Assembly (NCBI GenBank): GCA_025935815.1
Contig: JAICUO010000005.1
Coordinates: 1 to 42,653 of the forward strand
DNA from: Streptosporangiaceae bacterium
GTDB lineage: Bacteria > Actinomycetota > Actinomycetes > Streptosporangiales > Streptosporangiaceae
Direction of reading: 5' to 3'
DNA: 42,653 nt
This document shows, piece by piece, positions 8,208-17,471 of this stretch. The notes beneath the pieces were generated by a model. That model did no database searches. It had not been told where the DNA came from and saw nothing but the letters and a program-made list of their open reading frames with translations. Each line of letters starts with the position of its first letter. Positions within the stretch are counted from its first letter, which is position 1. A program made the translations under genes and the position numbers.

Positions 8208-9182
8208 ATGAATAGCGATGTCGGAGCAAGCATTCCCGGGTATGGCCAATGGCTTTATATCGTGGCGGAAGACCATGCCGAGAGTGATCCCCGCCGGGAG
8301 GAGGAAAAGAGATTCCTCCGCTCAATAACCGGCAGCGCCAACTACTGGGAAGAGGACGAGCTCCCCGGCCTGGAAGCGGGCATTGCCGACAAAATGGAAG
8401 TTCGCGCCCTGCATAGCGCGGCCCTGCTCATCGCCTATTTCCAGGTCATGGCCGACGAGGCGAGCAAACTGCTCCAGGGTTGGCCCCCGCCAGCCTCGGC
8501 TCCGGTTCAGGCGCCGTCACGGGCGATCCTCCGCAAGGAACCCGTGGTTCAAGACCGGACAATAGCAGGGGAAGCGATGAAGCGGGCTAACCAGATGGAT
8601 GGGAACCAGGTGGCGTTCACCAGGTTCGTCCGCGACGACCTCGCGCAGGCCATGTGGTACTGGCGGTACCTCTCCCGTGTCTGGACGCAGACTGCGGACC
8701 CCGATGTGAACACGGTCGCGCAGGCGGCGTTCGATAATGTCGAGAGCGCCTTCAATCAGTTCTTCGACTCGCTCCGCAAGGCCACGGAGACGCTGGCCGG
8801 CAACAGCAGTGCCCGCGACGCCCGCGTTTCGCTGCTGAAGACCATCGTTGCCAAGGGCGGCCTGGATGGGGCGGATCCCGGAAACCCGCGAGCTGTAGCG
8901 GACCTCCTGCGCAAGAAGCGCTCTGATCTTATGGGTGCCACGGCGGCGAAGTCACGGCAGGCCGGCGCCTGGAAGATCGGCTATCTGCACGTCGCGGATA
9001 TCCTGAACGGCAATGCAGACATCAGGGCCAGCCTGCATATCGTCTCCAGGGTCAACTTCAACCAGCAATTCGAAGCCTGGCGAGCTCAAGGTGAAACGCT
9101 GGACGAAAGCCTAGCGAATGGACTGAGGACGGAGGCGTCCAAGAGGGCAGCGAAACTCTCGCGGAAGGTCGACTATACCTGA
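8208..9182 (+). CDS. Unrecognised helical protein of unusual composition
   Basis: A 324-residue soluble protein I do not recognise. It is mostly predicted helix, with many aromatic residues in amphipathic stretches (AMWYWRYLSRVW, then FNQFFDSLRK), no membrane segment, no signal peptide and no metal or nucleotide motif. A Pro-rich linker near residue 95 (PPPASAPVQAPS) separates an N-terminal acidic domain from the larger C-terminal one. The DNA is visibly less GC-biased at third positions than neighbouring genes, which suggests acquisition by transfer. The start may be ATG 8196 or 8208; both follow near-identical GGGATGAAT sequences. It is convergent with the hydrolase at 9253. TTGACC at 8105 is a possible -35 element. 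Confidence 0.75.
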   Translation: MNSDVGASIPGYGQWLYIVAEDHAESDPRREEEKRFLRSITGSANYWEEDELPGLEAGIADKMEVRALHSAALLIAYFQVMADEASKLLQGWPPPASAPVQAPSRAILRKEPVVQDRTIAGEAMKRANQMDGNQVAFTRFVRDDLAQAMWYWRYLSRVWTQTADPDVNTVAQAAFDNVESAFNQFFDSLRKATETLAGNSSARDARVSLLKTIVAKGGLDGADPGNPRAVADLLRKKRSDLMGATAAKSRQAGAWKIGYLHVADILNGNADIRASLHIVSRVNFNQQFEAWRAQGETLDESLANGLRTEASKRAAKLSRKVDYT

Positions 9183-9252
9183 GCACGGGGACGTAGCCGA
9201 CGTCGGACGGGGCCGGACGGGATTGCCGGGCATTCGGGCGCTGCGATCATGA

Positions 9253-10146
9253 TCACGATGTGCCGGCAGCTTGCGGGCTGGCTTCCCTGACCTGGGAGAC
9301 GAAGCGCCTGACAGCCGGGAAAGCGAGGTCTGGCCGGTCACGGAAGATGGTGTGGCGCGCGCGGGGAAGCCGCACCAGGCGGGTGGTTTCCGCCGGCAAC
9401 TGGCTGGCTAGTTCCTCGACAACGGGCAGCGGGCACACGGGGTCGTCCTCGCCGGCCAGGACCAGCACGGGGCACTTGACGGCGCCGATCACGCTCCAAG
9501 GGTCGAAGGCGTGGACCTCCTGAGTGGAGTAGTGCAAGGCGACGTCCATGTTCTTGATCATCCGGGCCTGGAACTGGCGGGATTCCTCGGCCCAGCCCGG
9601 CGTGCCGCTGTAAAGCGGGTAGCAGACGCGGAGGAACTCAGCCTGATTGTCTCCGGTCTCATCGGCATAGGTGCGCTGGGCGACGGCGGCCGCCTCCGGG
9701 CCGCCGAGGCGGCCGAATGCCTCGATGACCCGCTGCTGGTCTTGGTGGCCCCCGGTCGTGCTGGCCAGGATCACGCCGCCGGGATGATCGGGGAACAGCG
9801 CCGCGTAGCTGAGCGCCACGAAGCCGCCGAAGCTGCTGCCGAGGACCACCGGCTTGCGCAGCCCGAGCGCGTCGCACAGCCGCCGCAGGTCATCAGCCCA
9901 GGTCCGCATGTTCCAGAACTCGGCGCTGCTGTGATCGCTGCGGCCGTGGCCCCGCAGGTCGAAGTACAGGACCTGGAAGTCCTCAGCCAGCGGCCCCAGG
10001 GCGGACTTCACCGTGAGGTGATCCAAGCCGGGGCCGCCGTGGACGGCCACCAGGACCGGGCGCTCTATCGTCGTGTCCGCAAGCGGAATCACTGACGGCC
10101 CGGATACATCGAACCACAAGGACACATCACCAAGGCTGATGCGCAC
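9253..10146 (-). CDS. Alpha/beta hydrolase, proline iminopeptidase-like
   Basis: A 297-residue alpha/beta hydrolase. HGGPG forms the oxyanion loop, DLRGHGRSD follows it, GSSFGG is the nucleophile elbow with Ser, the Asp is in LAGEDDPV and the His in PRARHTIF. HGGPG plus this elbow is typical of the proline iminopeptidase (S33) branch, but many relatives are esterases or lactonases, so the substrate is open. The GTG start at 10146 has GGAGG 5 nt upstream. There is no signal peptide. It is divergent from the thioesterase gene; the 260-nt gap holds a strong hairpin at 10241-10260 and no gene I can support. Confidence 0.9.
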   Translation of the reverse strand: MRISLGDVSLWFDVSGPSVIPLADTTIERPVLVAVHGGPGLDHLTVKSALGPLAEDFQVLYFDLRGHGRSDHSSAEFWNMRTWADDLRRLCDALGLRKPVVLGSSFGGFVALSYAALFPDHPGGVILASTTGGHQDQQRVIEAFGRLGGPEAAAVAQRTYADETGDNQAEFLRVCYPLYSGTPGWAEESRQFQARMIKNMDVALHYSTQEVHAFDPWSVIGAVKCPVLVLAGEDDPVCPLPVVEELASQLPAETTRLVRLPRARHTIFRDRPDLAFPAVRRFVSQVREASPQAAGTS

Positions 10147-10240
10147 GCGACCTCCATGACGAATGCGAGCGGCCGGCCAGTCCTGGCCGGCTCACCGCCG
10201 GGCCAGGTCCGGAGGTCCACTGTAATCTCAATGGTGAGGC

Positions 10241-10260
10241 TGCGGGCCGTGCGGCCCGCA
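10241..10260. promoter_or_regulatory. Perfect 8-bp hairpin in a divergent promoter region
   Basis: TGCGGGCC and GGCCCGCA form a perfect inverted repeat around a GTGC loop. It lies 94 nt upstream of the hydrolase start and 146 nt upstream of the thioesterase start. Between divergent genes it cannot be a normal 3' terminator, so an operator or a 5'-leader hairpin is more likely. In such GC-rich DNA a chance occurrence cannot be excluded. Confidence 0.35.
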
Positions 10261-10406
10261 CAGGATGGACGTCGGGTGCTCCCGCCACGGCCGCGCCGCC
10301 GAGGCCGCCTGGCGCCATGCGCCCCTCGGCCAGGCAAGGCTGCAGGACTTGACACTGCCCGCGCTAAGGCAGGCCGGCGTGAAGAGGGCTTAGTTAGCAT
10401 TCAGGC

Positions 10407-11279
10407 ATGGGCAACCCTTTCGCCGTTGCGACGACATCAATGCCCTCGCCGTCCGGGCCTGGCCGATACGAGGGGGTGATAGACGAGTCGTGGACGCTGG
10501 TGCCCTATCCCCAGGGCGGGGTCGTCACGGCCGCCGCGGTGCGCGCGATGGCAGCGGAGCTGAGCGACGACGGCCAGAGCCTCCGGTCCCTCCATACGAC
10601 CTTCGTGGCGCCCGTCTCCCACGGCGCCGTGCACATCAGCGTCGAGGTCCTGCGCAGGGGCCGGTCCATGTCCCATCTCCAAGCGGAGGTCCGCAACCCG
10701 GCGGCCGCCCGAGGGCACCTGACCACCGCCGTGTTCGGCTCACCGCGCCGGGGCTTCGAGTTCACGGACCTGGCCCCGCCGGCCGGATTCGTCCCGCTGG
10801 AGCTGGCGCGGTCGTTCCGGGAAGCGCCGCCCCCGGGAACCGAGCTCTTCACCCCGGCGCCGTTCTGGGAGCGGCGCCTCGAAGGAAGAGGAGCCCTCGG
10901 CCACGCCCCCTGGGAGGATTACCGGCCGGGCCGGGCTGAGCATGGCACGTGGTACCGGATGGACGAGCCTCCCATCCTCGCGGACGGGACTCTCGACCCG
11001 CTGGCCCTGATCGTGATGGCCGACACCATGCCGGGGGCTGTTGGCGAGAAGCTAGGACCACAGCATCGCCACGGCTGGTTCGGTCCCAGTGTCGATCTCA
11101 CCTTCCACCTGCTCGGCTCGTGCCGCTCGGAGTGGGTCTTCGCCCACAACCTGGCCCGCCACGCAGGACAGGGGTACGCATCTGCGGATATGGCGCTGTG
11201 GGACTTCGGCCCAGACGGGCACGACGAGGGGCGCCTGGTCGCCTACGCCACCCAGGTGTGCTTCTTCAGCTTCACGTGA
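10407..11279 (+). CDS. Double-hotdog acyl-CoA thioesterase family protein
   Basis: A 290-residue TesB-like/acyl-CoA thioesterase family protein with two hotdog domains in tandem. The first ends in MSHLQAEV...HLTTAVFG and the second contains GPSVDLTFHLLG and the C-terminal LVAYATQVCFF strand. Enzymes of this type hydrolyse acyl-CoA to free acid and CoA, releasing CoA during fatty-acid or steroid breakdown. The ATG start at 10407 has only a weak AGG upstream, so a leaderless or alternative start is possible. No steroid-specific feature or KstR-like site is seen near it, so a link to the sterol genes is only positional. Confidence 0.8.
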   Translation: MGNPFAVATTSMPSPSGPGRYEGVIDESWTLVPYPQGGVVTAAAVRAMAAELSDDGQSLRSLHTTFVAPVSHGAVHISVEVLRRGRSMSHLQAEVRNPAAARGHLTTAVFGSPRRGFEFTDLAPPAGFVPLELARSFREAPPPGTELFTPAPFWERRLEGRGALGHAPWEDYRPGRAEHGTWYRMDEPPILADGTLDPLALIVMADTMPGAVGEKLGPQHRHGWFGPSVDLTFHLLGSCRSEWVFAHNLARHAGQGYASADMALWDFGPDGHDEGRLVAYATQVCFFSFT

Positions 11280-11372
11280 CCGGTTCCCATATCCGTCGCG
11301 CAGGTGCGAGCTGCCCGGCGGCTGCCTCATTGTGAGAAGCCTCAGCTGAGCTCTCCGGCGTAGCCTGCACCC

Positions 11373-12322
11373 GTGCCTCATCCGCTGCTTGATGCTGGGG
11401 TGGTGCGAGAAGTCGAGCAGGCGGCTTCGGCGCACCTGGGACGTCAGTGGCAGCACCTGGGCTTCGCTGACCTGAAGGACCGGGCCTCTCATCCGTGCGG
11501 CATCTTCTCGGGGGAGCCGTTCTCGGTGTTCGTGAAGCTCTATGCGGGCCCGAACGGGCTCGAGCAGGCCGCCGCGGAGGTGGCCGGGCTGCGGTTCATC
11601 CACCACGTGGCCGATGTCGCGACGCCGGTGCCCGTCTGCGACGGGGTGATCGCCACCAAGGCCGGGTCGATGCTGCTGTCGGAGGCGCTACCGGAACGGG
11701 GCTCTGGCCGGGGACTGCCCAGCGACTCCCGGACAGCCTGCGACTACGCGGACATCGGGCGGGCGCTGGCCCGGCTGCACCAGGTGCAGGGCGGCGTATC
11801 CGGAATGCCCGCGCTGGACGGCTTCTTCGGGCCGTTTCGGCTGGACAGCCGACCGGTGGTGACTGGTCGGTGGGCTGACTTCTACGCCGAGCGGCGGCTG
11901 CTCCCGCCCTGCGGCTAGCCCGGGATGCCGGTCAGGTAGCCCCGGAGCTGGCGGCCGCGGTCGAACGGGTCGCCGGGCGCCTGCCGCAGCTATGCGGCCC
12001 GGAGCCAATGCCGGCGCTGCTGCACGGCGACGCCCAGCAGAACAACTTCATCAACACCCCGGACGGGGCCTACCTGATCGACGCGTGCCCGTACTTCGGC
12101 CATCCGGAGATCGACCTCGCGCTGGCGGGCTTCTTCCACCCGGTGCCGGAGGACCTGTTCGCCGCCTACCGGGAGATCACCCCGATTGACGCCGGCTTCG
12201 CCGAGCGCCAGGAGCTATGGCGGATGCACGCCTACCTGGCGGTCGCCGCGGTCGCGGACGGCGCTCCTTCGGCCAGTCCGGTCCTGGACCGCCTGGCCGC
12301 CGCCACCCGCCAGTACTCCTGA
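11373..12322 (+). pseudogene. Frameshifted APH/fructosamine-kinase-like kinase
   Basis: Two open pieces together make one kinase of about 316 residues. The 5' piece starts at GTG 11373 and is open to a TAG at 11916-11918. The 3' piece continues one frame back and carries the catalytic loop LLHGDAQQNNF and the metal-binding LIDACPYFG...EIDLALAGF typical of fructosamine-3-kinase/aminoglycoside phosphotransferase proteins. Reading the second frame upstream gives LRLARDAG...PELAAAVERV, which joins smoothly onto AERRL in the first frame. A single missing base near 11895-11912 therefore explains the break. It could be a genuine pseudogene or a sequencing error in a C/G-rich run. If intact it would phosphorylate a small amine- or sugar-containing substrate. 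Confidence 0.8.
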
Positions 12323-12430
12323 CGCTCCCGGCGCCCAGACCGCTATCGCGTCACGGGAGCGCTGGCCCGCAAGCCGTGTCAGGTAGCCTTGCCCCTCCCT
12401 GCAACGGCACGTGAGGGGACACTGACTGCA

Positions 12431-12991
12431 ATGGCTGAAGCCCCGCCGGCGCTAGGACGCCGCGTCATCGTCACTGGGATGGCCGGGTCCGGGAAGAGCA
12501 CGTTCTCGCTCGCGCTCGCTGCCAGGACCGGCTTGCCGGTCATTCACCTTGACGTCCACTTCTGGAAGGCCGGCTGGGTTGCACCGCCGGAGACTGAGTG
12601 GCGCGAGAGGCAACGTCGCCTGCTCGCCGGCAACGCATGGATCGCCGACGGCAACTACCAGGAGACGCTTGATCTCCGGCTCGAACGCGCCGACACCGTA
12701 GTGTTTCTCGACCTGCCCTGGTGGGTTTGCGCTGGACGCGCGTTCCTGCGCGGCTTCCGAATGCCGGACGAGTTGCCTGAAGGGTGCGACTATTCGGCCT
12801 GGCCGCGGTTGCGCGATGAGTGGCGCTTGGCCGTCCAAATCTGGCGAAAACGCCGGTCAGAGCCAGGGCACGAACACCAAATCATTGCCCGGCACGGTCA
12901 GCATGTGGTCCTCCACGTGCTCAGGTCCAAGCGATCGGTCAGGGAATTCCTCGACGGTCTGGATGCGGGCCACGCAGAAGCCGACGGCTGA
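12431..12991 (+). CDS. P-loop kinase of the topology-modulation/FlaR type
   Basis: A 186-residue P-loop NTPase. GMAGSGKST is the Walker A motif near the N-terminus, HLDVHFWK follows in the position of the substrate-binding strand, WIADGNYQ is the family's characteristic segment, and VVFLDLPWW is the Walker B-like strand. This pattern is that of adenylate-kinase-like proteins annotated as topology modulation protein or FlaR, whose substrate is not established. ATG 12431 gives a normal family start, with GAGGGGAC about 12 nt upstream; the open frame reaches a TTG at 12389. It follows the broken kinase gene by 108 nt on the same strand. Confidence 0.8.
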   Translation: MAEAPPALGRRVIVTGMAGSGKSTFSLALAARTGLPVIHLDVHFWKAGWVAPPETEWRERQRRLLAGNAWIADGNYQETLDLRLERADTVVFLDLPWWVCAGRAFLRGFRMPDELPEGCDYSAWPRLRDEWRLAVQIWRKRRSEPGHEHQIIARHGQHVVLHVLRSKRSVREFLDGLDAGHAEADG

Positions 12992-13070
12992 TCGGACGCC
13001 GGGTGACTGGCCCCCTATCGCCCGGCTCGGAGTTACGCCAGCAACGAGGCAAACGTTGCCTGACGCAGCA

Positions 13071-13289
13071 CTAGCTCCCGCCCGCGCGGCGGGAACGGAC
13101 ACGCCGCACCACGGCCCTCTCTGCCGAGTAAGACAGCTTTCCCAGTGTGGCCGCCCCGATCGAGACGGCAATGACCGGAAGCGACAGCCACCTCCCAGGG
13201 AAAGCCAAGCTGAAAACTCCCATGATCAGGAGCGCGATTACCGCAGTCAGGAGCCACTCGCCGAACACCCGCAGGCCCGCATTCCGCAC
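13071..13289 (-). CDS. Possible small two-helix membrane protein
   Basis: Within the 348-nt stretch 12992-13339, which has no other gene, the minus strand encodes about 72 residues from GTG 13289. Two hydrophobic segments (WLLTAVIALLIMGVF, and LSLPVIAVSIGAATLG) are separated by a short FPGRW turn, with a basic C-terminal tail ending in RRVRSRRAGGS. That is a plausible small membrane protein. AGGGTGG lies a few bases upstream of the GTG. It follows fadA5 on the same strand after 50 nt. No homologue is recognised. The segment could be spurious, but the membrane pattern is unlikely by chance in this composition. Confidence 0.45.
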   Translation of the reverse strand: MRNAGLRVFGEWLLTAVIALLIMGVFSLAFPGRWLSLPVIAVSIGAATLGKLSYSAERAVVRRVRSRRAGGS

Positions 13290-13324
13290 GACGGACCACC
13301 CTAGCAGCGGACCATGTTGTGCTG

Positions 13325-13338
13325 CCTCCCCAGGGAGG
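13325..13338 (-). terminator. Short hairpin directly after fadA5
   Basis: CCTCCC and GGGAGG form an inverted repeat adjacent to the fadA5 stop codon, with a very tight loop and no T tract. The position suggests a terminator; the evidence is weak. Confidence 0.25.
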
Positions 13339-13339
13339 G

Positions 13340-14500
<1,161 letters not shown>

Positions 14501-14503
14501 TCA

Positions 14504-14517
14504 TAGAACGCGTTCAC
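14504..14517. promoter_or_regulatory. KstR-like operator, fadA5 side
   Basis: TAGAACGCGTTCAC contains the AACnnGTT core of the KstR palindrome (TAGAAC-N2-GTTCTA), with a perfect left half and four of six right-half positions. It ends 25 nt upstream of the fadA5 ATG, as expected for repression by the TetR-family regulator KstR, which is released by steroid CoA thioesters. No kstR gene is in the window. Confidence 0.7.
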
Positions 14518-14559
14518 TTGGCCGACGCTCTTGAACTCGTCGGCATGGCGTCATTCAAT

Positions 14560-14573
14560 TAGAACACGTTTCA
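14560..14573. promoter_or_regulatory. KstR-like operator, cyp125 side
   Basis: TAGAACACGTTTCA has a perfect left half and a degenerate right half around AACnnGTT. It lies 46 nt upstream of the cyp125 ATG and 42 nt from the first site, so each divergent gene has its own operator. Assignment to KstR rests on known motif similarity and on the adjacent genes. Confidence 0.7.
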
Positions 14574-14619
14574 GTTATGGGCAAGAGGCAGCGCAGGACT
14601 TCAGGCCTACGGAGGCAGC

Positions 14620-15846
14620 ATGGCCGTGCCGGACATCCCCGCAGGATTCGACTTCACCGATCCCGACCTGTACGTCAGCCGGGTCCCGTCCGAGGAGTTC
14701 GCCGAGCTGCGCCGGACGTCCCCGGTCTGGTGGAACGCCCAGCGCCGGGGCTCGGCCGGCTTCGACGACGAGGGCTACTGGGTGGTCACCAGGCACGCCG
14801 ACATCATGGAGATCTCCCGGCACAGCGACCTGTACTCCAGCTACGAGAACACCGCGCTCATCCGGCACAAGGAGGGCATTACGCGCGACGAGGTCGAGGT
14901 GCAGCGGGTCATCCTGCTCAACATGGACCCGCCGGAGCACACCGCGGTGCGGGCCATCATCTCCCGGGGCTTCACCCCCCGGTCCATCAACAACCTGCGC
15001 GATGGCCTGCGCGAGCGCGCCGCGCGGATCATGGCCACCGCGCTGGCCGAGGGGACCGGCGACTTCGTCGCCGACGTGGCGTGCGAGCTGCCGCTGCAGG
15101 CGATCGCCGACCTGATCGGCGTCCCCCAGGAGGACCGGCAGAAGATCTTCCAGTGGTCGAACCAGATGATCGGCTCCGATGACCCGGAGTTCGAGAACGC
15201 CGAGATGAACGCCGCGATGGAGATCTTGGCCTACGCCATGGAGATGGCCGAGGACCGCCGGGCCAACCCGCGCGACGACATCGTCACCAAGCTGGTCAAC
15301 GCCGAGATCGACGGCCAGCACCTGTCGGATGACCAGTTCGGGTATTTCGTGCTCATGCTGGCGGTGGCAGGCAACGAGACCACCCGGAACGCGATCTCGC
15401 ACGGCATGATGGGGTTCTTCGCCAACCCCGACCAGTGGGAGCTGTTCAAGGCCGAGCGCCCGGAGACGGCGGCCGATGAGATCATCCGGTGGGGCACCCC
15501 GGTGACGGTGTTCCAGCGCACCGCGCTGGCCGACACCGAGCTCGGCGGGCAGGCCGTCAAGGCGGGGGACCGGCTCGGCCTGTTCTACCGGTCGGCCAAC
15601 TTCGATGAGTCCGTCTTCGACCACCCCGAGCGGTTCGACATCCTCCGCTCGCCCAACCCGCACCTGGGCCTGGGCGGCACCGGCGCGCATTACTGCCTGG
15701 GCGCCAACCTCGCCAAGATGGAGATCGGGCTGATCTTTAACGCCATCGCCGACGCGATGCCCGGCATCCGGCTGGCCGGCGACGCCGAGCGGCTGCGCTC
15801 GGGCTGGCTCAACGGCATCAAGCACCTGCCGGTCAGTTACACCTAG
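14620..15846 (+). CDS. cyp125: Sterol C26/C27 monooxygenase CYP125
   Basis: A 408-residue cytochrome P450 of the CYP125 family, which oxidises the terminal methyl of the cholesterol/cholestenone side chain to start side-chain breakdown. Visible are PxGFDFTDPDLY at the N-terminus, the I-helix AVAGNETTRN, the ETAADEIIRW ExxR helix, and the heme loop GTGAHYCLG with Cys359 as thiolate ligand. The C-terminal LRSGWLNGIKHL is a CYP125 hallmark. At residue 351 the loop has Leu where mycobacterial CYP125 has Phe (GFGGTGAHYC). GGAGG sits 4 nt before ATG 14620. It needs ferredoxin and a reductase from elsewhere in the genome. Confidence 0.93.
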   Translation: MAVPDIPAGFDFTDPDLYVSRVPSEEFAELRRTSPVWWNAQRRGSAGFDDEGYWVVTRHADIMEISRHSDLYSSYENTALIRHKEGITRDEVEVQRVILLNMDPPEHTAVRAIISRGFTPRSINNLRDGLRERAARIMATALAEGTGDFVADVACELPLQAIADLIGVPQEDRQKIFQWSNQMIGSDDPEFENAEMNAAMEILAYAMEMAEDRRANPRDDIVTKLVNAEIDGQHLSDDQFGYFVLMLAVAGNETTRNAISHGMMGFFANPDQWELFKAERPETAADEIIRWGTPVTVFQRTALADTELGGQAVKAGDRLGLFYRSANFDESVFDHPERFDILRSPNPHLGLGGTGAHYCLGANLAKMEIGLIFNAIADAMPGIRLAGDAERLRSGWLNGIKHLPVSYT

Positions 15847-16000
15847 TCCCCGTTAGTCCCTTACTTAACGGCCGTCTCGGTTACCTGACGTGATCGTCGG
15901 GAAAGCGCCCGCCCTAGTCGCTGGTGTCATTGATCTGGCCGATCAGCGTGGCTATGGTCACAGCGAGTGCGGTGGCCGGCGGCCGGGGCGGGGATGAGCG

Positions 16001-17431
16001 ATGAGATCCAGCGGCGTCAAGGTGATGCTCGTCCTGGCGAGCGCGCTGGGCGTGGCCAGCGTCCTGGTGGCGGCGCCGGCCCGGGCGGCAGCGCCGGTTC
16101 CGGTGCTCTACGGCTTCGGGACCAACCAGCACGCGGTGCTGGGCAACGGGACCATCACGACGGACCGGAGCCTGTCGCCGACGCCCGCCAGCGGGCCACC
16201 GGGCACTATCAAGCAGCTCGCGACGGGCCTGCGCTCCAGTGGCGCGCTGCTCACCGACGGCAGCCTGTGGACGTGGGGTGACGACCAATACGGCCAGCTG
16301 GGTTACGCCGGCAACGGCGGCCTGGTCACCACGCCGACCCGGGTGCCCGGCCTCAGCGGGGTCATCCAGTTCTCCCTGGGCGATGAAGGCAACGGCTACG
16401 CGGTGGAATCCGACGGCAGCGTGTGGGCATGGGGCGACAATAGCCACGCCCAGCTGGGCAACGGGAGCACGAGCTCGACATCCTCGCCGATCCGGGTGCC
16501 CCTGCTGACCGGGGTCAGGGAGGTGGCGGCGGGCGGGTATTACGCGATGGCGCGCAAGTCGGATGGCACGGTGTGGGCCTGGGGCGACAACAGCGACGGG
16601 GAACTGGGCGACGGGACCACCTACAACGAGTCGCTGCCCGAGCAGGTATCTAGCCTGGACGGGATTGCCCAGATTGCCGGCGGCGGCGCGGAGAGCTTCG
16701 CCGTGCGCGCCGACGGGACCCTGTACAGCTGGGGCCGGAACAGCAGCGGCGAGCTGGGCAACGGGACGACCACGACCGTTCTCAGTCCGACCCCGGTGCC
16801 CGGCCTGAGCGGCGTCACCCAGGTGGCCAGCGACGGCTGGTCCACCCTGGCGGTGGCCGGCCCCCAGATGGGGGTCTGGGCCTGGGGCAGCAACTCCTGC
16901 GGGCAGATTGGCAACGGCACCCAGACCGACAGTCTCGTTCCGGTGTCGATCGGCCTCACCGGCGTCACCAAGATCGTCGGCGGAACCGCCGCCCTGCTCC
17001 AGGTCTCCAGCGCTGCGATCCGCGCGGACGGCTCGCTGTGGACGTGGGGCTGTGACGCCTTCGGCCAGCTCGGCCACAGCGGCGCCACCGGTTTCGTCCC
17101 CAGGCAGGTGACCGCGCTGGCCGGGGTGACCGCGTTCGCGTTCGGAGACGACACCTGCAGCCTGCTCCATCAAGGCGGTTACAGCCTGGCCGTGGGCTGG
17201 ATCCCGGCCACGGTGCCCAACCTGATCGGCGACACCGTGGCCCAGGCGGGCCAGGCCCTGAACGCCGCCGGGCTGCTGTTCGGCTCCGTCACCTATGCCG
17301 TTGACTACACCTGCACCAACATCGGCCTGGTGACGTGGCAGAGCCCGGGCGGGGGCGCGCGGGTCAGCGCCGGCTCCGGGGTCTCGACCAGGGTCGCGAC
17401 CGCTCCGCACCCGCCGTTCGAATGCCCGTGA
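16001..17431 (+). CDS. Secreted RCC1-type beta-propeller with C-terminal PASTA domain
   Basis: A 476-residue protein with a Sec-type signal peptide (hydrophobic MLVLASALGVASVLVA, likely cleavage after ARA near residue 29). Seven RCC1-like blades follow, each marked by a WxWGxNxxGQLGNG-type motif (GFGTNQHAVLGNG, WTWGDDQYGQLG, WAWGDNSHAQLGNG and so on), giving one complete propeller. The end (VPNLIGDTVAQAGQALNAAGL...) is a single PASTA domain, a module that in other proteins binds muropeptides or beta-lactams. It is therefore likely an extracellular, cell-wall-associated scaffold or binding protein. Blades share degenerate DNA repeats by amplification. It is a single gene with no obvious partner. 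Confidence 0.85.
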   Translation: MRSSGVKVMLVLASALGVASVLVAAPARAAAPVPVLYGFGTNQHAVLGNGTITTDRSLSPTPASGPPGTIKQLATGLRSSGALLTDGSLWTWGDDQYGQLGYAGNGGLVTTPTRVPGLSGVIQFSLGDEGNGYAVESDGSVWAWGDNSHAQLGNGSTSSTSSPIRVPLLTGVREVAAGGYYAMARKSDGTVWAWGDNSDGELGDGTTYNESLPEQVSSLDGIAQIAGGGAESFAVRADGTLYSWGRNSSGELGNGTTTTVLSPTPVPGLSGVTQVASDGWSTLAVAGPQMGVWAWGSNSCGQIGNGTQTDSLVPVSIGLTGVTKIVGGTAALLQVSSAAIRADGSLWTWGCDAFGQLGHSGATGFVPRQVTALAGVTAFAFGDDTCSLLHQGGYSLAVGWIPATVPNLIGDTVAQAGQALNAAGLLFGSVTYAVDYTCTNIGLVTWQSPGGGARVSAGSGVSTRVATAPHPPFECP

Positions 17432-17471
17432 CCCTCGTTCCCAGGGGGCCTGTTCCCTGTAAAGCCAGCTC

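Noticed and set aside
16130-17100. Repeated GGGCAACGGGA-like DNA segments as a repeat element
   Set aside because: They are degenerate and in frame, arising from the seven RCC1 blades of one gene.
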